A stretch of 64,000 bases of DNA from Argentina anserina (taxonomy: Eukaryota; Streptophyta; Magnoliopsida; Rosales; Rosaceae): assembly GCF_933775445.1 (NCBI RefSeq), contig NC_065878.1:7028001-7092000 (forward strand). Direction: 5' to 3'. Of the stretch, positions 48,783 to 61,216 are shown piece after piece (within the stretch, counting starts at the first letter, position 1; the number at the start of each line of letters is the position of its first letter). The notes beneath the pieces are model-generated. The model ran no database searches. It had not been told where the DNA came from and saw nothing but the letters and a program-made list of their open reading frames with translations. The translations under genes were made by a program, and so were the position numbers.

Positions 48783-51322
48783 AAATAGTAAAGGTGGATC
48801 ATATTCGTACCTTTTATCTTTTGAAGCTAATACAACCAAGCCGTGACTGTGTCCAACTCTTTAATTATGAGTATAGGCTTGGGTCTTCAACCGCTGGGTT
48901 ATCACTAAATGATGATTGTTCTGGGATTCAAAGCTCTCTAGCAAGTAGCAACATCTGCAGCATGTATCACTATGGCATTGGGAATGAACCGAGTGATCAT
49001 GATATAATTAACACTTCAAATCAAATTCCTTTTCAGGCCTGGAGTTACTACTAAGTGAAACATGAGCTAAAAATACAAATATGAGTAGAACGAGAAGAAA
49101 CACTAAGCTGAATAGAGAGAGATGAGTTGCGAGCAAGCCATTTGGAATAGAAATATATTATTAGGACTACGAATATTTTCATGATAGAGCTTGCATTGTT
49201 TACTTAACTAATGTTTTGTGAATTTTCAAGTGGGAGGTGGTTCTCTTATAGATTGATAGTACTAGCGGTGTATGTGAATGTGTATGTATATGATAAACGA
49301 AGAGTAGTTTAAATATCAAAGTCTGAGAACAACTTTTATCACGAAAATCAACAATAGGATAAAAGAATTCCATGTAACGCCCACTATAAACAACAGTCTG
49401 ACACAAGTTGCTAGCGAAGACAAGAAGCAAGAGTACTGGTAAATTTTAATTACATTAATTTCGATTGTGACATCAAAATATGACACTTTCTTAAAATTTA
49501 TTGAGAAAAATGAATAACTTCATTCAGCTATATGCAATCACGACCAACTATTGCTAGTATGAGCAGCAATACAGAGTAGAAAACAAAGATGACTTGCATG
49601 CATACTCATTAATAACTTAATAAGAACTTCTCTAGATCTTGGATTTTTCTCCTTTTCAGGTAATCTTTTGTCATCAATATATTGTTTGAACTTAGATACA
49701 TGGATTTACTTTACTTTTAATAATAAAGTTCTTCCAGAAACACATTAGTTCTTTAAAAAAAATCAAAATAAGAAAGAAGAAGAAGAAAAGTATGAATTGA
49801 TACAATTTGTTTTCTTCCACTTGAAGAGTTTTAAAATTACATTCTAGTGTAACGTCATATCATCTCTCATTGACCAATTTCTCAAGCTTTTGTAATTTGT
49901 ATAGAAGAAGTAAAAGCTAAGACGAACCATATTGGCACTGGTTTGGTCGAGCATAAAGGATGTCGAGGTCGGTTAAACAAAAAATTTTGCCATTAGTCAA
50001 ACATGTGCACTGAATAAGTTCTAAAATACCTACTTTTTAACATGTTTTTCACGTTTGATTAATCAGATCACTATATATTCACTCAAATTACCAAATATAA
50101 TTTGGTTTTGTGACATAAGTCTCTTTTCATAATAAAAAAAAACTGTAGTTCGACTCACAACAAACTCACAGTAACATATTAATTATTGTATTTAATAAAA
50201 AATGATTCTAATAATTGATTTGAGATTAAATATCAAACAAAATAGAGACTACAATGAGGGGGAAATAACTTCGAGTGTACAGTGCTAGGTAGCAGAACGT
50301 GAGATTCATTTATTACTAGTTTACTACTTATTCTCTCTTACCTCAACGTGAAACATGCTACGTTAAATTACCACACTTTCCTTGTTGATCTTCAATGTGG
50401 TTAGAAAGGACAGGGGGATGAAAGAAGTAGTTGAGGGTTGTGACTTGTGAATATAATTAGCTCGATCTGTGTCATTCTGTCAATCCTTGAATGAAGCTGA
50501 AGCAAAGTCACACACAAAGCTTCATGCAGGAGAGGTTTAAACAATACTGAACCATTGTCAGCGATGATCTAGCTACGTTTGCTTCCATGAAACTAAACCA
50601 TCACCAAACTCATTCATTTCAACTCTATATATCCTCGAGTATATGCCACATATAGCAAGTGCCTAAGTTACTGTTGGGTTCCACTCCCAGTTCAAAGGCA
50701 CCGAGAATTTCAATCAATTTTCTCACAGGCTGTCAAAATTATTTTTTCTACTAATTAGGACCGTTAAAGTTAGGGCCGCCGTTCAATCGATTTTACGGTA
50801 TAGACGCTTATGACCTCCCCCTCTATGTCCTGGTAATGATTCTTCTGGCTTTACGACCTGAGATTGGATCTAGCCGTAAGAAAAATGTTTGGCTGATAAA
50901 TAACTCACCTGAATAATCATCTAAAACGTTTATCACTTGAATATAACGAAATCACATATTGTAACGTAAATTTTGAAAATGAGGGAGAAGAAATCCCAAC
51001 TTAGATAGGTATACCAGACACATGGCTTCGTTAGGAAAATCATACTCTGAAAGTTGAGTACCGGCAATGAAGTCGAGTCTAGTGAGTCTGAAGAGTGATT
51101 GCTATTACTCTATTAGAGGCGCTGCTTGTAACTCTAGAAAACGAGTGGGAGTTATGTGCTTTGTTGTGATCTTCTCTCTAAATTGAAATGCAGGAAACAA
51201 AAGTGCGTGTGTCCAAAATATATTACATATGCAAAACAATATGTAATATGTGATTACAACAGCAAATTGTTTACAATAGCATGTTGACGGTCAATAATAT
51301 ATCTGAGTGGTTTTTTTTTCTT
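48783..51322. other. Intergenic DNA with an unrecognised open frame
   Basis: A plus-strand frame ending at 49054 has a Ser/Asn-rich tail (..SSLASSNICSMYHYGIGNEP, ending QAWSYY). It might be the end of a gene fragment, but no family is recognised. A minus-strand stretch at about 49370-49440 resembles the one at about 48370-48440 and so may be a third trace of the duplicated block. Nothing else seen. Confidence 0.35.
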
Positions 51323-54049
51323 TCACATATTAGCAAATAGGCGATATGTTTTAGCATCAAGAACTATTTGTCTAACAGATGCCACAGCCCCTACTCCGAC
51401 TAACAAGAACGATACTCCTGCTATTAGTGTGTTAACCCAAAAGATGAGACTCTGCTTTGAGGGCTTGAAACTCACATTGTACAATATCATTGGCAAAATG
51501 AAATCTAGAGGAATGCATCCAAACGCCCCAAACAAAGCCATAATATCTCCGAAAAATGGTAACATCGCAGCGAAAAATGTAGCAACCACGACAGTAAGCG
51601 ACCGCAGAATCAATCGTGGTACAACATTACGGCCGGAGAATTGATTCATTTTTGGATCTGCAAATTTCTTCTCAAACACTTCATTTGTTGGTTGCAAGTA
51701 AACCTGCGTTTACAACCATGTAAATTAGTTAGTCCTATATATAAGTTGGATTTCATCACTGCACCTCAACCTACGTACAAATCCAAAGAAATTAGTAATT
51801 AATCTAGGACTGGCTTGTTACCAATGTGACAGCCAAGACTTGGAGAAGAGTGAAGACATTGGTCATTAGCAAAAACCAGGTAGGAAGTAGAGGCTTCTTA
51901 ACACCCATGAAGTTGGAAAGAACTGTTCCCATAACTTGGTTGCCAAACGCCCAATATCCAGACATTGCCACACTGAAATAGGTTGTTACTATAACACTAT
52001 AGCACACACATAGCCCTTTGAACATCTTGCCTTTTACTGGAGGTGCTAAAGTTGCCTGCAATGATTTTAATGCTTGCTCATATATGTAATCACTTAAATT
52101 TCTTGTCAAGCAAACATAACATAAATATTTTTGATGAGAGAAAGCTACAGAAACGTCTGATAATTTTGGAAACTCATATCTTGTTCCCTCATTTCATAGA
52201 CCAAAACTTATAAGACTAACTTTTTGAACAAAAAACAACATATTATCTACGTTAGGCTGAATCTAAAGAATAATTTTTATTCGGTAAGTTATTAGTAAAT
52301 TTCAAATTCATAGCCATGTTAATTAACTACCTGTATTTCTGGAATTATTCCACTTGCGTATGTTGTAGCAATGATTGAGATGCCATTGAAGATACCAAAA
52401 TACTGATCTTTTGTGCTTCCTTTTATGGAATAGTCCTGTATAGGAGCATTCTTTGTATGTCCTGGGAAACAAAGGCGGGCATATATAAATGAATTACATT
52501 GTCGAGTAGAGTTCTAGTCACATATATGGGAAGAATATATGTGCATGCATGCTAACTGTAATCCAATCATACATTCATACATGTATCCAATGTTGAGATA
52601 CTAAGAGACGTTAAATAATCGTAACAATTGATATCAACAACTTAGAACATGGGTGATCGATCGTAATTTCTTCGCACCAAATGATCGTAAACATGACAAA
52701 AAGTATGCTAGTTAACGATAGTTACCAATGTATATGCAACCAGCAGTGACGCAGGAGCTGTATGCAAGACAAAGGATAAGAGAAACGAGGTTAATGTGCC
52801 GTAAGGAATGGAAGGATGGCATTTGAGCCAAAAAGAGTGTGACGCCTCCGAACATAATTATAAACTGGTACAACTTCATTGTACCATGACTTCCATCTGG
52901 ATTAGAGAGCAAGTAAATGAACTGCCAACAAACATATGAAGATTCAATCAGAGGCTTCATGATCCTAATTAGTTCACTGTGAAATGATGATGAGTACTTC
53001 TTTGTCTTCAAGTTTTTGTATACTATTGGAGCATTGGAACGTATAACGCCTAGAGTTCAGGCGCACTGACCTTTAGGCTCTGGCCTCCAAGTAATGTGCA
53101 AGCAATGACTGCACCATAGCATATCCAAAACTGCAGAGGACCAATCAAATATTTGCCCCACGCAGGACCTATATATATATGCATGCAATCACTTTAATAT
53201 GTAAATAATGCACATAGATAGATAAACACCCGCGAGTAAGAATAACATAGACGTACCTAAGATGTCTCTGGCCATGTCTCGGAATCGAAGTTGTCGATTG
53301 CCAAGCTTTTCTTGGTGCTCAAGAACTAAAGAGAGAAGATTGTAGGAGTAGAAGGTGACCAAACCTGCCAAAGCTACCCAAATGACTCCTCCAACCCAGC
53401 CGAGCAACGCCATCGCAAATGAAAGACTTAGAAGCACCGGAGCCACTATTGATGTCGTCAAGTGGTACCCAACATGCAGCCATGAACCTAACGTACCAGA
53501 AAGATTAATTTGCCCATCAAAGATTAAGGAGGTTAGAAAGCAAAATGTACCCCTTAAATTTGAAGAAAAATATAAAGCAATATGTACCAAAACAAATATC
53601 CATATAAATTATAAAGACTGCCAATTTCACACAGTAGAGTACTGTAGAGTTTCCGGTATTCTATTACTATAAACTATATAGTCATTAGATTTTCCTACAC
53701 GTATCTGCTGCAAATCTCTGTACGTTTTTTTTGTTCTTGAACAAAGGTGCTCGATCAATGCCTCAATGATATTATCTAAGCTTGATGGAGTTTAACTTGA
53801 TCGAAGACGTAAATAAATGGGTATTCATGATGATCATATTGAATTAACCGACCAAACATCATATACATATATAACTCGTCATCGAGTACAAGCTAGCTAG
53901 CGGGCCGGCCACTAACCTTGCGATTTGAGGACGAAGAGAGCTCCAGCGTCGAGCTCTTTCGGAGGACTGCTGGCCACGACACCATTTTGTTTCTGATGAT
54001 CACCTTCAGATGCTAATTCTAACATGTATGGAGCAGCCGCAGTTCCCAT
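51323..54049 (-). CDS. GAT1: GABA transporter 1-like amino acid permease (AAAP family)
   Basis: It should be a plasma-membrane H+-coupled importer; Arabidopsis GAT1 carries GABA. Exons in order: 54049-53917, 53487-53257, 53168-53071, 52921-52726, 52461-52331, 52055-51822, 51703-51323; 467 aa, close to the family length (about 450). A hydrophilic N-terminus (MGTAAAPYMLELASEGDHQK) leads to 'ELDAGALFVLKSQGSWLHVG', the conserved entry to the first helix. Family landmarks follow: 'YHLTTSIVAPVLLSL', 'GWVGGVIWVALAGLVTFYSY', 'LRFRDMARDILGPAWGKYL', 'TTYASGIIPEIQATLAPPVK', 'GYWAFGNQ', 'RNVVPRLILRSLTVV', 'MLPFFGDIMALFGAFGCIPL', and the end 'AKTYRLFANM'. About 10-11 membrane helices. The start was chosen as the Met after the EREREM leader, because that fits exon 1 of homologues. 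No break. Substrate could be another amino acid. Confidence 0.9.
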
Positions 54050-54775
54050 CTCTCTCTCTCTCTCGTTGTGTTCTTGGAAGATCGACGATATACGAACTAG
54101 AGAGTTGTAGAAATTCACTAGTGTCAACAGATTATATATGAGGATAAGGCAGTAAGGGTTTGATCTATTAAGTCAACCACAGACGACTATAGCTTCTTCT
54201 GTTATATATAAATCGATCGATATATATAACAAAAACATGCACAACCACAAACATACTATATGATCAAAAAGCTAGCAAAACCTCATAAATTGAAGAATGA
54301 GCAACTTTGGTTGAATACTGTTTTGGACTACTCCACATAGAGGGCCCCTCTCAAATATATACAAGTCACCCTTGATATACAGTTACAATTTTACAACTCC
54401 CGACTTCACACTCATGTAAAGTCCAAACTTTCTGTACAGATTTCAACCCAGAATCATATTACAATTAACATATGAATCTTTTACGTAGAAAAATGGGTCT
54501 CTAGAAGCAGTCGAGTCTGACCGAGTCGTAGTTCAACTTCGCCGCCCCTTTTCTTAATTAGAGGGCCAAGGCTAGCTGTCATGCGGCTCATGCCTTAATC
54601 ACTTGAATCCCGGTCATTTCGATCGATTTAGATTCAGGTTAATTTGTAAGCGAAGTGAAAAATCTTGAAGAAATAAGACTCGGTCCAACAGTTTAGGATA
54701 GTTTGGATGAATATTTCCAGCTGGTTCTTTATTTATTCTTCTTCTTTCATTTTCAAGTTCAAATTCTCAAATTAT
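54050..54775 (-). promoter_or_regulatory. Upstream region of the transporter gene
   Basis: A short (CT)n run abuts the ATG on the plus strand (54050-54064). A TATA-like catatataatc on the minus strand lies near 54131-54141. The copia 5' LTR begins 726 bp upstream of the ATG, so the promoter is short or has been split by the insertion. Confidence 0.45.
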
Positions 54776-55414
54776 TGTTGGAAAATGGTTGGAAAAACCA
54801 TTTTAAACCAAATTTTAATTGATTAATTAAATTAAGTTAAATTTATAATTAATCAAAGATGAATATAGATTTGAGTTCTCCATAATGAGGGCTACAAGAT
54901 CATATGTTTGTTTGTGTAATTTGGTATGTGGGTGAATAAGAAATTGTCACTCAAAGATGGATACTTAGAATGAGGGCAATGTATTTGTCCCACATTAGAA
55001 AAGAGAAGTGTTGAAAAGACTTTATATAGAATCCATTGTGTATGGATTGTAAAGTGTGTAAGCCCCTAGATTCTTTTTGCATTTTCGAAAATTCGGTTTT
55101 GATTTTTCAAATTCTCTAGTGATAGAAAGAGGTACCTTTCGAGTTCGTTGAAGGTTCTAGTTAGTAGTGCAACTTCCTAGAATCGTTTAGTCGTTATATC
55201 CTGGGAAACAAGCGCCAAGCATCCTTGCACCGGTAGAGGAGGCGTAAACGTCTTAAGGACAGTGTGGTATCACACACGTCTCGACTAGTTCTTCCATCAT
55301 CAATCGTTCGGTATTTTGGTTGAATTCCTTTTCGTGTTCTTCGTTTCTGATTTATAATTATTTATAATTCAGCTTATTAAATTATATATGCAATATATCA
55401 CTGTTTTTATAACA
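54776..55414 (+). repeat. 5' LTR of the copia element (639 bp)
   Basis: TGTTGGAAAATGG .. tttttataaca. It lacks two blocks (117 and 250 bp) present in the 3' LTR, including the TATA box. Confidence 0.9.
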
Positions 55415-55521
55415 ATCTTAAGACGTTTAGTTTTGATATTGCTTATATAATTTGTATTCGATATTTATCTACAATTTTTCAAGTAAACTTACACTTTGTG
55501 TGTGTGTTTCAGTTTCTAAAA

Positions 55522-56223
55522 ATGACTAACGGAGAAAATTCTGGAAATGGCAAGGGACCTTTGGTGCCAACTGTGCCTACTGCTCCCGTTGTACCTGTCT
55601 CAGTATCCCATGGGGAAAAACTTGAGAAGTTCAACGGTTTGCATTTCAAGAGGTGGCAACAAAAGATGATGTTTTATCTGACTACTCTGAATCTGGCAAG
55701 ATTTTTGACGGAGAATGCTCCTGAGTTCAAGGAAGATGACCATGACGATCAAGCAAAGATTGCTGTTGTGAATGCATGGAATAATTCTGACTACTTATGT
55801 AGGAATTATATCATGAATGGTCTAGCCGACTCATTGTACAATGTGTACATTAGTATGGGAACGACAAAGGAGCTATGGGAATCCTTGGAGAAAAAATATA
55901 AGACCGAGGATGCCGGCGCCAAGAAGTTTATCGTGGGCCGCTTCTTTGATTATAAAATGGTGGATTCAAAGACCGTGATGAGTCAATTCTCTGAAATTCA
56001 GCTAATCCTGCATGAGATTCACGCTGAAGGAATGCAACTAGGTGAAAGTTTTCAAGTGGCATGTGCTATTGAAAAGTTACCACCTGCTTGGAAGGACTTC
56101 AAGAATTATTTGAAGCACAAGCGAAAGGAAATGACCATGGAGGATCTAGAGGTTAGACTTCGCATTGAGGAAGACAACCGAGGATCCGAAAAGAAAGCAT
56201 GGATCAATGATGTCTCTGCCTAG
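55522..56223 (+). pseudogene. Copia gag, N-terminal part
   Basis: The frame starts [20 protein letters not shown] and contains the UBN2-type gag core: '[20 protein letters not shown]', '[20 protein letters not shown]', '[20 protein letters not shown]', '[20 protein letters not shown]'. It halts at TAG 56221-56223, after DVSA. The same frame continues directly into the zinc knuckle, so this stop is a nonsense change inside gag and not its natural end. A Met 24 bp further upstream is possible but less like the family. Confidence 0.85.
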
Positions 56224-56556
56224 GCAAACATGATGGAACATGGTCAAGGTTCCAAAAACAAGAAAGGCAAGTATCATGGGTCTAAGCTGGGGCCGAAAGG
56301 AGGCATCTCCAAGAAGCCAAGGTTTGAAGGCAAGTGTTACAACTGTGACAAGACTGGTCACAAGTCTGTCGACTGCAACAAACCGAAGAGGAACAAAAGG
56401 AAGGAGGCAAACCTGATTGAAGCCGTCACTCAGGAGGTTGCTGACATGAACCTCTGTTGTATGATATCGAATGATAGCATGGAAAAAGTCAGTGATTATG
56501 ACTGGGGACTAAATGACTTAGAGCTATGGTATGACCAAACCAAGTTTTTGGATTAA
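56224..56556 (+). pseudogene. Copia gag zinc-knuckle region
   Basis: In frame with the preceding gag. It has a basic stretch and then the CCHC knuckle CYNCDKTGHKSVDC (C-X2-C-X4-H-X4-C intact), followed by an acidic linker. It ends at 56556 before the protease motif would appear. The next 250 bp have stops in all frames and no D-[ST]-G motif, so the protease is lost. Confidence 0.8.
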
Positions 56557-56808
56557 TCTGTAGAACATAACTGAAATTATCGAATAAATTGATGTATGTT
56601 CTTAAGGGTTTTATGAGTATAAAACTCAGTGTTGACAAATGTGTTTTGTCTGAAATTGACATAGAGCCATGGGTGGTGGATTGTTTATTATCAAAAACTA
56701 GTTATTACACCTATATGAGTCTTCCTAATTTATGGTAGTGAAGAATATAATATATGTCAATTAACATGCACAAGTATGAACTTGTGTAGAGACAAAACTG
56801 ACTAGATC

Positions 56809-57432
56809 ATCTTCCAAAGTGTTGAAAGAAACAATGAACCCCTTGATTTGATTCATACAGATGTGAGTGATCTAAAATCAACGTTATCTAGAGGGAATAA
56901 TAAATACTTTATTACCTTCATAGATGATATCACGAAATATTGCTATGTGTATTTGCTAAAATGCAAAAGTGAGGCCATAGAGAAGTTCATTCTCTATAAA
57001 AATGAGGTTGAGAACCAACTCAACAAGAAAATTAAGGCACTAAGAAGTGACCGAGGGGGTGAGTATGAATCGCCATTTGCTGAGATTTGTGCTCAGAATG
57101 GGATTATACATCAAAGGACTGCTCCATACTCACCACAATCCAATGGTGTAACAGAACGCAAAAATCGTACTCTAAAGGATATGATGAATGCTATGCTACT
57201 CAGTTCTGGGATGCCACCCAACATGTGGGGAGACGCGATTCTCACGGCAAATTACCTTTTAAATATGGTGCCCAAAAAGAAAGAAGAGAAAACTCCATAT
57301 GAGTTATGGAAAGGGAGAAAACCATCCTACAAATACTTAAAAGTTTGGGGATGTTTGGCAAAAATGGAAATTCCTAAACCTAAAAAGGTGAATAATGGGC
57401 CTAAAACGGTTGATTGCATCTTTATTGGATAA
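56809..57432 (+). pseudogene. Copia integrase
   Basis: An open stretch from about 56809, with the DDE core: LDLIHTDVSD (first Asp), ALRSDRGGEYESPFAEICAQ (second Asp) and APYSPQSNGVTERKNRTLKD (Glu), then ANYLLNMVPKKK and 'TPYELWKGRKPSYKYLKVWG'. All three catalytic acids are present. The N-terminal zinc-binding (GAG-pre-integrase) part is missing. A TAA at 57430-57432 ends the frame at CIFIG; homologous sequence continues in the same frame. Confidence 0.85.
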
Positions 57433-58830
57433 GCACATAACAGTTCGGCTTATCGATTCATAGTCCACGATTCAAATATTCCTGAAATCCATGAGGATAC
57501 GATAATGGAATCGAGAAATGCATCTTTCTTTGAAAATGTATTTCCACGGAAGTCTAGAGAGGAATTTAATTCTTCTAAATGGGCACGTGAGGACAACCGA
57601 GCCGAAACTGATGATGCTCATGATCAAGAATCTGAGTCGGAGTCCGAATCTGAGTCTGAGGTTGAACCTAGACGAAGTAAAAGGGCAAGGACCGCAAAGT
57701 CCTATGGACCTGACTTCCTGTCATATATGGTTGAAGGTGATCCCCGTACCTTCAAAGAGGCAGTTAGCTCTACTGATGGTCCTCTGTGGAAAGAAGCAAT
57801 CAAAAGTGAGGTTGACTCCATCATGCAAAATCACACTTGGGAATTAGTGGATTTGCCACCTGGGTGTAAGCCTTTGACTTCTAAGTGGATTTTCAAAAAG
57901 AAATTAAAAGCTGATGAGTCAATAGACAAGTACAAGGCTAGACTTGTTATTAAAGGCTATAGGCAAAAGGAGAGTTTGGATTATTTTGACACTTATTCTC
58001 CTGTGACGAGAATAACCTCCATACGGATGGTACTTGCAATTGCAGCGTTGCGCAAACTTGAAGTACACCAAATGGATGTAAAGACGGCTTTCCTAAATGG
58101 ATATGTAGAAGAAGAAATCTACATGGAACAGCCAGAAGGTTTTTCTGCTCCTTCTCAGAGTAAGAAGGTGTGCAGATTGGTTAAGTCAATATATGGCTTA
58201 AAACAAGCACCAAAACAATGGCATGAGAAATTTGATAATGCCATGATCACCAGTGGATTTAGAATAAATGAAGGTGATAAGTGTGTATATGTCAAAGACA
58301 CTGAAAATGGATATATCATTCTATGTCTGTATGTGGATGATATGCTTATCGTTGGGAGCAACGATAAGATGATCAAGTCTACTAAAGACATGTTGAATTC
58401 TAAATTTGACATGAAAGACTTGGGACTTGCTGATGTCATTTTAGGAATTAAAATTACGAGCACATCAGAAGGGCTTGTGTTGAGTCAAACGCACTATGTG
58501 GACAATATTCTTGGGAAATTTAACAAGGAAGGTTCTGGAATTGTCAGAACTCCTGTAGATTTGAATCTACATTTGTCCAAGAATAAAGGTGAAAGTGTTT
58601 CTCAATTAGAGTATTCAAGAATAATTGGGAGTCTAATGTACTTAACAAGTTGTACGAGACCAGATTTAGTTTATGCGGTTCATAACCTAAGTAGGTACAC
58701 GAGTAATGTTGGAGCTATGCATTGGCAAGCTATTGGAAGAGTACTCAAATACCTAAGGTATACTCGTACCTATGGGTTGCACTATACATCATACCCAACT
58801 GTTATAGAAGGGTTCACTGATGCGAACTGA
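57433..58830 (+). pseudogene. Copia reverse transcriptase
   Basis: In frame with integrase. After an acidic SESESESE linker the RT domain (RVT_2) begins around WKEAIKSEVDSIMQNHTWEL. It includes KYKARLVIKGYRQKESLDYF, 'HQMDVKTAFLNGYVEEEIYM' and the catalytic LYVDDMLIVG. It is complete through 'RIIGSLMYLTSCTRPDLVYA' and stops with TGA 58828-58830 at the RNase H boundary. The active site is intact, so the enzyme part decayed late. Confidence 0.9.
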
Positions 58831-59314
58831 ATATCTGACATGAAAGACTCAAAGTCTACTAGCGGATATGTATTTACGCTAGGGGGTGCAGCCGTGTCCT
58901 GGAAGTCCTCAAAACAAAGTTATAACTAGATCCACAATGGAGTCTGAGTTTGTAGCACTAGACAAATGTGGGGAGGAAGCAGAATGGTTACGCCAGTTCA
59001 TAGAAGACATTCCTAGATGGACAAAACATGTGCCTGCGATTGGTATATATTGTGATCGTCAATCTGCAATTAGCAGGGCACAGATCAAGATGTATAATGG
59101 TAAGTCTAGACACATTCGTCGAAGACATAATACCATTAGACAACTACTCTCAACTGGAGTTATCTCTATAAACTATGTAAAGTCTAACGATAATATTGCT
59201 GATCCTTTAACCAAAGGGTTAAACAGAGAGTTAGTTGAAAAAATCATCGAAGGGAATGGGACTAAAGCCCATTGGAAATTTACAATCACTATAGTGGATA
59301 CCCAACCTAGCTGA
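58831..59314 (+). pseudogene. Copia RNase H, C-terminal end of polyprotein
   Basis: [20 protein letters not shown] and 'AVSWKSSKQ' continue in the RT frame. A one-base shift near 58910 moves the reading to [20 protein letters not shown] and then 'EWLRQFIEDI', 'KSRHIRRRHNTIRQLLSTGV' and 'NDNIADPLTKGLNRELVEKI'. The TMESE and NIADPLTKGL motifs are standard for copia RNase H. The stop is at 59312-59314. Confidence 0.85.
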
Positions 59315-59861
59315 CTGGAGATCCCAAGATCTATGTTCAAAAGGGAAAACCAAATTGTAGAGATTAGTTCGGATCACTGTGGGGAGTTCCCCAAGTCCAT
59401 TCCTATGATAAAAAACAGTGATACCCGTATGGATGAGGTTAAGCTAAAAACTTTTAATGATTCTTATGCGTCGAGAAATCGAGCAGATTAATGCAGGTTA
59501 CTCTTAATTAAGAGATCACCTATGCAAGAGAGAAGTGGGGCCGCTTCTAGGAGAGTTAATGAGGGCATAACTCTTATCAAACTACTTGCAAAACTAGGCG
59601 TGTGTTCCATGGCCAAAATGGGCACAAAAATGAGAACCGAAGTGTACCAGGGAGACTCCTGTGTAAAGTATGTCATCATTTACACAAATGACGAATAGTT
59701 CAGAGACATCGCGTCTACTATTTAGTTAGTAAAGTAAACATACTTTTATAAGGGAAGGTTCAAAGGGTCAAACCTACCTATCCTATGCAGGTTTCAACCG
59801 TAGAAATCTATCACCAAATTCTATCGAGTCTTTGGTGGCCAATTTCATTCATGTGGGGAAT

Positions 59862-60867
59862 TGTTGGAAAATGGTTGGAAAAACCATTTAAAACCAAATT
59901 TTAATTGATTAATTAAATTAAGTTAAACTTATAATTAATCAAAGATGAACATAGATTTGAGTTCTCCATAATGAGGGCTATAAGATCATATGTTTGTTTG
60001 TGTAATTTGGTTTGTGGGTGAATAAGAAATTGTCACTCAAAGATGGCTACTTAGAATGAGGGAAATGTATTTGTCCCACATTGGAAAAGAGAAGTGTTGA
60101 AAAGACTTTATATAGAATCCATTGTGTATGGATTGTAAAGTGTGTAAGCCCCCTTATACCCTCTCGCGCACGCGCATGGGGGGGTGCAAATCCTAGGTCA
60201 CAAGGAAAACTCGTGTATGCCCGTGCGACCTGCGGACACGAATGCAACACCGAATTGAGGGTCGGAACGTAGATTCTTTTTGCATTTTCGAAAATTCGGT
60301 TTTGACTTTTCAAATTCTCTTGACTGTTCAAATTCTTCTTTTGTAACAACTGAGTTATTGTGTGTTATGGAGAATTATAACAGAATTGAAATCAATATTT
60401 GTAACATATGTAACTCATATATCTTATGATCTTTTGATTTCTATAACAACCATCTTATTAGTTGCTAATTGCAAATCCTCACAGTATAAATAGCCACCAT
60501 CCTTTCATTGTAAATTCATTCCATTCGAAACACAATCCTCTACCACTCGCAAAATTCTTAGCTTTTCTCTAGTGATAGAAAGAGGTACATTTCGAGTTCG
60601 TTGAAGGTTCTAGTTAGTAGTGCAACTTCCTAGAATCGTTTAGTCGTTATATCCTGGGAGATAAGTGCCTAGCATCCTTGCACCGGTAGAGGAAGCGTAA
60701 ACGTCTTAAGGACAGTGTGGTATCACACACGTCTCGACTAGTTCTTCCATCATCAATCGTACGGTATTTTGGTTGAATTCCTTTTCGTGTTCTTCGTTTT
60801 TGATTTATAATTATTTATAATTCAGCTTATTAAATTATATATGCAATATATCACTGTTTTTATAACA
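59862..60867 (+). repeat. 3' LTR of the copia element (1,006 bp)
   Basis: TGTTGGAAAATGG .. tttttataaca. It contains a TATA box (agtataaatagcc, 60483-60495) and a GC-rich block (60153-60269), both absent from the 5' LTR. It is preceded by a weak purine tract (gtggggaat). Confidence 0.9.
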
Positions 60868-61051
60868 ATAATATATGATGCTAATAATCTTTATTTGTTA
60901 TTCCCAGATGATGGGAGGCTTGAAAGTTACACATAAATAAAATCACACACTGACACACACGTACATGCTTGTGTGCGTGTGTGAAAGGCCAGGTACGCAT
61001 GAGTTAGGTGATTTCATTGCAGGGAGTGTCAAACCTTGCTAGCAATTAACA

Positions 61052-61216
61052 TCACCTTTCCATTCAGAATTATTGGATCTCTTTGAAGGTATGAAACTAG
61101 CAGAAACTTTAAAATTTTCCAAAGTCATCTTTGAGACAGATTGTTTGCAGCTCGTACAAGCTATGAGTCAAGCCTCAGTTGATCTATCAAGCCTGGGCCT
61201 TATAAAGAGATTATGA
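61052..61216 (+). pseudogene. RNase H-like (RVT_3) domain fragment
   Basis: Reads SPFHSELLDLFEGMKLAETL, KFSKVIFETDCLQLVQAMSQ and ASVDLSSLGLIKRL, then a stop. 'E..L...EG..LA..L.F.KVI.E(T/S)D(C)..(L/V)V.A' is the RVT_3 RNase H-like domain found in plant LINE-type elements and related domesticated or orphan genes. Only about 55 codons remain and there is no partner sequence nearby. Confidence 0.65.

Larger units (their letters stand above)
54776..60867 (+). mobile_element. Ty1/copia LTR retrotransposon, full-span but inactivated
   Basis: Two LTRs (54776-55414 and 59862-60867) flank gag, integrase, reverse transcriptase and RNase H in copia order. Breaks: a stop at 56221-56223 before the zinc knuckle, loss of most of the protease region (about 56557-56800), a stop at 57430-57432 after integrase, a stop at 58828-58830 and a frameshift near 58910 in RNase H. 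No canonical tRNA-Met primer-binding site follows the 5' LTR. The LTRs differ at roughly 17 sites where they align. Flanks ATTAT (54771-54775) and ATAAT (60868-60872) match 4 of 5, so the duplication is not certain. Confidence 0.9.

Noticed and set aside
48650..49054. 134-codon plus-strand frame
   Set aside because: The first third is the antisense of the second dirigent fragment. The remaining tail is Ser/Asn-rich and unrecognised. Not enough to call a gene.
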